Source of the DNA: Bacteroidales bacterium
Lineage (GTDB): Bacteria; Bacteroidota; Bacteroidia; Bacteroidales; Muribaculaceae
DNA: 15,186 nt
Assembly: GCA_019415705.1 (NCBI GenBank)
Contig: DXYS01000031.1
Span: forward strand, 1-15,186
Direction of reading: 5' to 3'
Made by a program: the position numbers and the translations under genes. Shown here piece after piece: positions 13,052 to 15,186 of the stretch. The stretch's first letter is position 1. The number at the start of each line of letters is the position of its first letter. The notes below the pieces were generated by a model. The model saw nothing but the letters and a program-made list of their open reading frames with translations. It searched no databases and was not told the DNA's origin.

Positions 13052-14314
13052 TTATTTGTCGCCGAATAAATCAGCGTATATTATGTCGGTGGCGCCGATG
13101 CTGCGGCGGATGAAATCGCCTGCGGCTTTGCCTGCGGCACGGAGCGCATCGCGGTTGTCGACGAGACGGTCGAGCGCTTTGTTGAGTGATGTGCGGTCTG
13201 TGTAGCAAAAACCGCCTCCGAGCTCAAGCAGTTTTGAGGCCTCGCGGAATTTACTGTGGTTAGGACCGAATATTACAGGGATATCATATACGGCTGCCTC
13301 GTTGAGATTGTGGATGCCGTTGCCGAATCCGCCGCCGATGATGGCTGCGTCGCCGTAGCGATAGAGGCTTGAGAGCAGCCCGAAGCAGTCAACGATGACA
13401 TATTTCACCGTGTCGTTAAGCGGTTTGACAGGGTGTTCGCCTGTGATTTCTGACAGCAGACGGGTCTTAGACTCGCCGAGACGGTGGCGCAAGGCCTCGA
13501 GTCGTGCACGGTCAAACTCATGGGGGGCAATGATGGCTTTGACCTGCGGACGGCTTTTGAGCCAAGTGATATAAATTTCCTCATCCTGCGGCCAGCTGCT
13601 GCCGGCGACAAGGGTGAAATCAGAATTCTCGACAAAACGCTCTATCTCTGCAACTTTGTGCGATTTGTTCATTATGTCGGTGACGCGGTCAAAGCGTGTG
13701 TCTCCGGCCACTGTCACGTTGCTGATGCCTATACCTGCGAGGAGACGGCGCGAGTTCTCATCCTGCACGTAAAGATGATCATAAAAGCCGAGCATTTTGC
13801 GGAACATCCCGCCCCAAGGCACAAAAAAACGCTGTCCTTTGCGGAATATCGACGATATGATATATGTGGGCACCTTGCGGCGGTTGAGCTCCTCCAAATA
13901 GTTGCCCCAGAACTCATATTTGGCGAATATTGCCATTTTGGGGCGCGCGGCGTCTAAAAACGCGCGGACTCGTCTCGGAGTGTCAAAGGGCAGGTAGGCT
14001 ACTGAGTCGACGCATTCATAGTTGCGGCGTATCTCATAGCCTGACGGAGAGAAAAATGTCAGCAGCAGTTTCTTGTCTGGGTGCTCGCGGCGCAGACGCT
14101 CGATGATGGGGCGCGCCTGCTCGAACTCGCCTAAAGACGCCGCGTGAAACCACACGTCAAACCCGTCGGGAGCCACCTCCTGACGCCGTCGCTCCAAGGC
14201 GGCAAGTGTCTCGGCCTGTCCGCGGAGCATCTTTGAGATTTTCTCAGACTTCAATGCTCCGATGCGGGCGCCGAGCGATAATGCGTGTATGCCTGTGTTA
14301 TAAAGCGGGTTCAT
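13052..14314 (-). CDS. waaA: 3-deoxy-D-manno-octulosonic acid (Kdo) transferase
   Basis: Adds Kdo from CMP-Kdo to the lipid A precursor at the cytoplasmic face of the inner membrane; a GT-B glycosyltransferase of family 30. From the Met at 14314 it has 420 residues. It carries HAASLGEFEQ (57-66) with the catalytic base Glu63, PFDTPRRVRAFL (109-120), KYEFWGNYL (132-140), GSSWPQDE (238-245), APHE (263-266) and the donor-site GGGFGNGIHNLNEA (327-340). An upstream in-frame Met (14338) would add MPSSASNR; I prefer 14314 because the family begins just before the hydrophobic N-terminal helix seen at LYNTGIHALSLG. The gene overlaps the gltX end by 17 bases (41 with the longer start), indicating one transcript, and precedes the ArgC-like gene. 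Confidence 0.95.
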   Translation of the reverse strand: MNPLYNTGIHALSLGARIGALKSEKISKMLRGQAETLAALERRRQEVAPDGFDVWFHAASLGEFEQARPIIERLRREHPDKKLLLTFFSPSGYEIRRNYECVDSVAYLPFDTPRRVRAFLDAARPKMAIFAKYEFWGNYLEELNRRKVPTYIISSIFRKGQRFFVPWGGMFRKMLGFYDHLYVQDENSRRLLAGIGISNVTVAGDTRFDRVTDIMNKSHKVAEIERFVENSDFTLVAGSSWPQDEEIYITWLKSRPQVKAIIAPHEFDRARLEALRHRLGESKTRLLSEITGEHPVKPLNDTVKYVIVDCFGLLSSLYRYGDAAIIGGGFGNGIHNLNEAAVYDIPVIFGPNHSKFREASKLLELGGGFCYTDRTSLNKALDRLVDNRDALRAAGKAAGDFIRRSIGATDIIYADLFGDK

Positions 14315-15186
14315 CCGGTTTGATGCGCTCGACGGCAAGACGTATGCGTCTTACGGTCTCGTCACGGCCAATGAGTTCGGTGATGTCAAACATGTGGGGG
14401 CCTTTGCACTCGCCGACGACAGCCAGACGGAAGGCGTTCATGACATTGCCCATATGGTAGCCTTTGTCTGTAATCCACGCGAGTATCGGAGCTTCGGCGG
14501 CTGCCGACGAGAAATCTTCAAGGGCGTTAAGGCGCTCGATGAGTTCCTCCATGATGGCCGGCGTTTCGGCGCTCCAGCGCTTTTTGACCGATTTGGCCTC
14601 GTAGGTCTCGGGAGCCACGAAGAAGAAGGCGGCGTTGTCCCACAGGTCTTTGACAAAGTTTATGCGACTCTTGACCATGCCGACGGCGCGGGCTATATAG
14701 CTGTCGCTGAAGACGTCGGGGTTGACGCCGTGTGCTTTGAGCACCGGCTTGAAGAGCTCTGCAAGACGCTCGTCAGAGAGTGTCTGCAGATATGTGTGGT
14801 TAAACCATTTGCCTTTTTCAAACGCAAATTTAGCGCCGGCGCGTGAGCAGTGGTCGAGCGAGAATTTTTCGACGAGCTCGTCCATCGACATTATCTCGGT
14901 GTCGTCGCCGGGATTCCAGCCGAGCAGGGCGAGGAAGTTGACGAAGGCCTCGGGCAGATAGCCGCTTTCGCGGTAGCCGGTCGAGATGTTGCCCGACGCG
15001 GGGTCATGCCACTCTAAGGGGAAGACGGGGAAGCCGAGGCGGTCGCCGTCGCGTTTGCTGAGCTTGCCTTTGCCGTCAGGCTTGAGCAGCAGTGGCAGGT
15101 GGACAAACTCGGGCATCGTGGCGGCCCAGCCGAAGGCCTCGTAAAGCAGCACATGGAGCGGAGCCGACGACCTGCCCACATATCAC
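14298..15186 (-). CDS. gltX: Glutamyl-tRNA synthetase, C-terminal part (partial)
   Basis: Charges tRNA(Glu) with glutamate; class I synthetase. The readable frame covers about 293 residues, from SSAPLHVLLYEAFGW through LLLKPDGKGKLSKRDGDRLG, whose KLSKR is the KMSKS-type ATP loop, and the anticodon-binding domain to the stop at 14298-14300. The Rossmann half with HIGH is outside the window. Just upstream of SSAPLH the frame hits a TGA (15183-15185), although the family needs VIRGEEWL-type sequence there. A frame change within the last 25 bases is therefore likely (see findings). The 3' end overlaps waaA, so gltX probably leads the gltX-waaA-ArgC-like unit. Confidence 0.9.

Noticed and set aside
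1..15186. CRISPR arrays, tRNA or rRNA genes, prophage or restriction/defence genes
   Set aside because: I looked for regularly spaced repeats, cloverleaf-like segments and hallmark proteins on both strands and saw none.

Overview
The window looks like chromosomal DNA of a Bacteroidales bacterium, most likely Muribaculaceae-like or near Bacteroides/Parabacteroides. Every clear promoter follows the Bacteroidetes form (TTTG or TTG, then 19-20 bases, then TAnnTTTG) rather than -35/-10, and starts lack Shine-Dalgarno sites. The protein families agree: a long PPi-dependent phosphofructokinase, Bacteroidetes-type ArgC, WaaA, and an ISAon1-type transposase fragment. The taxonomic call is inference from family resemblance.

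Layout. (1) 1-415: an IS fragment at the left edge, then a repeat-rich spacer with a REP-like inverted doublet. (2) 416-958 (-): an unrecognised 180-residue protein with its own promoter box. (3) 1182-4124 (+): a two-gene redox operon. The first gene appears to be a natural fusion of NapH-like and NapG-like polyferredoxins. The second is a Tat-exported lipoprotein aldo/keto reductase carrying two [4Fe-4S] motifs. (4) 4125-4553: no gene; nested hairpins and dispersed repeats ending in a strong terminator hairpin. (5) 8180-4554 (-): patatin-like hydrolase, cytoplasmic GH13 alpha-amylase-type enzyme and prs, in close succession. (6) 8181-9041: 861 bases without a convincing protein gene. They hold a leftward promoter, an AT-rich stretch (8233-8441) in which I see nothing definite, a rightward promoter-to-terminator unit that looks like a structured non-coding RNA, and the pfp promoter. 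(7) 9042-11970 (+): pfp and class II fba, adjacent glycolytic steps, each with its own promoter and terminator. (8) 15186-12044 (-): gltX (partial), waaA and an ArgC homologue whose catalytic Cys is Ser; probably one transcript, converging on fba at a shared terminator.

How the genes work together. Pfp makes fructose-1,6-bisphosphate with pyrophosphate as donor and Fba cleaves it; the GH13 enzyme would release sugars from internal alpha-glucan. Prs makes PRPP. In the redox operon I infer an electron route from quinol through the NapH part (membrane and cytosolic clusters) and the NapG part (periplasmic clusters) to a periplasmic reductase of unknown substrate. That operon, the Cys-less ArgC and the orphan structured RNA are the points most worth following up.
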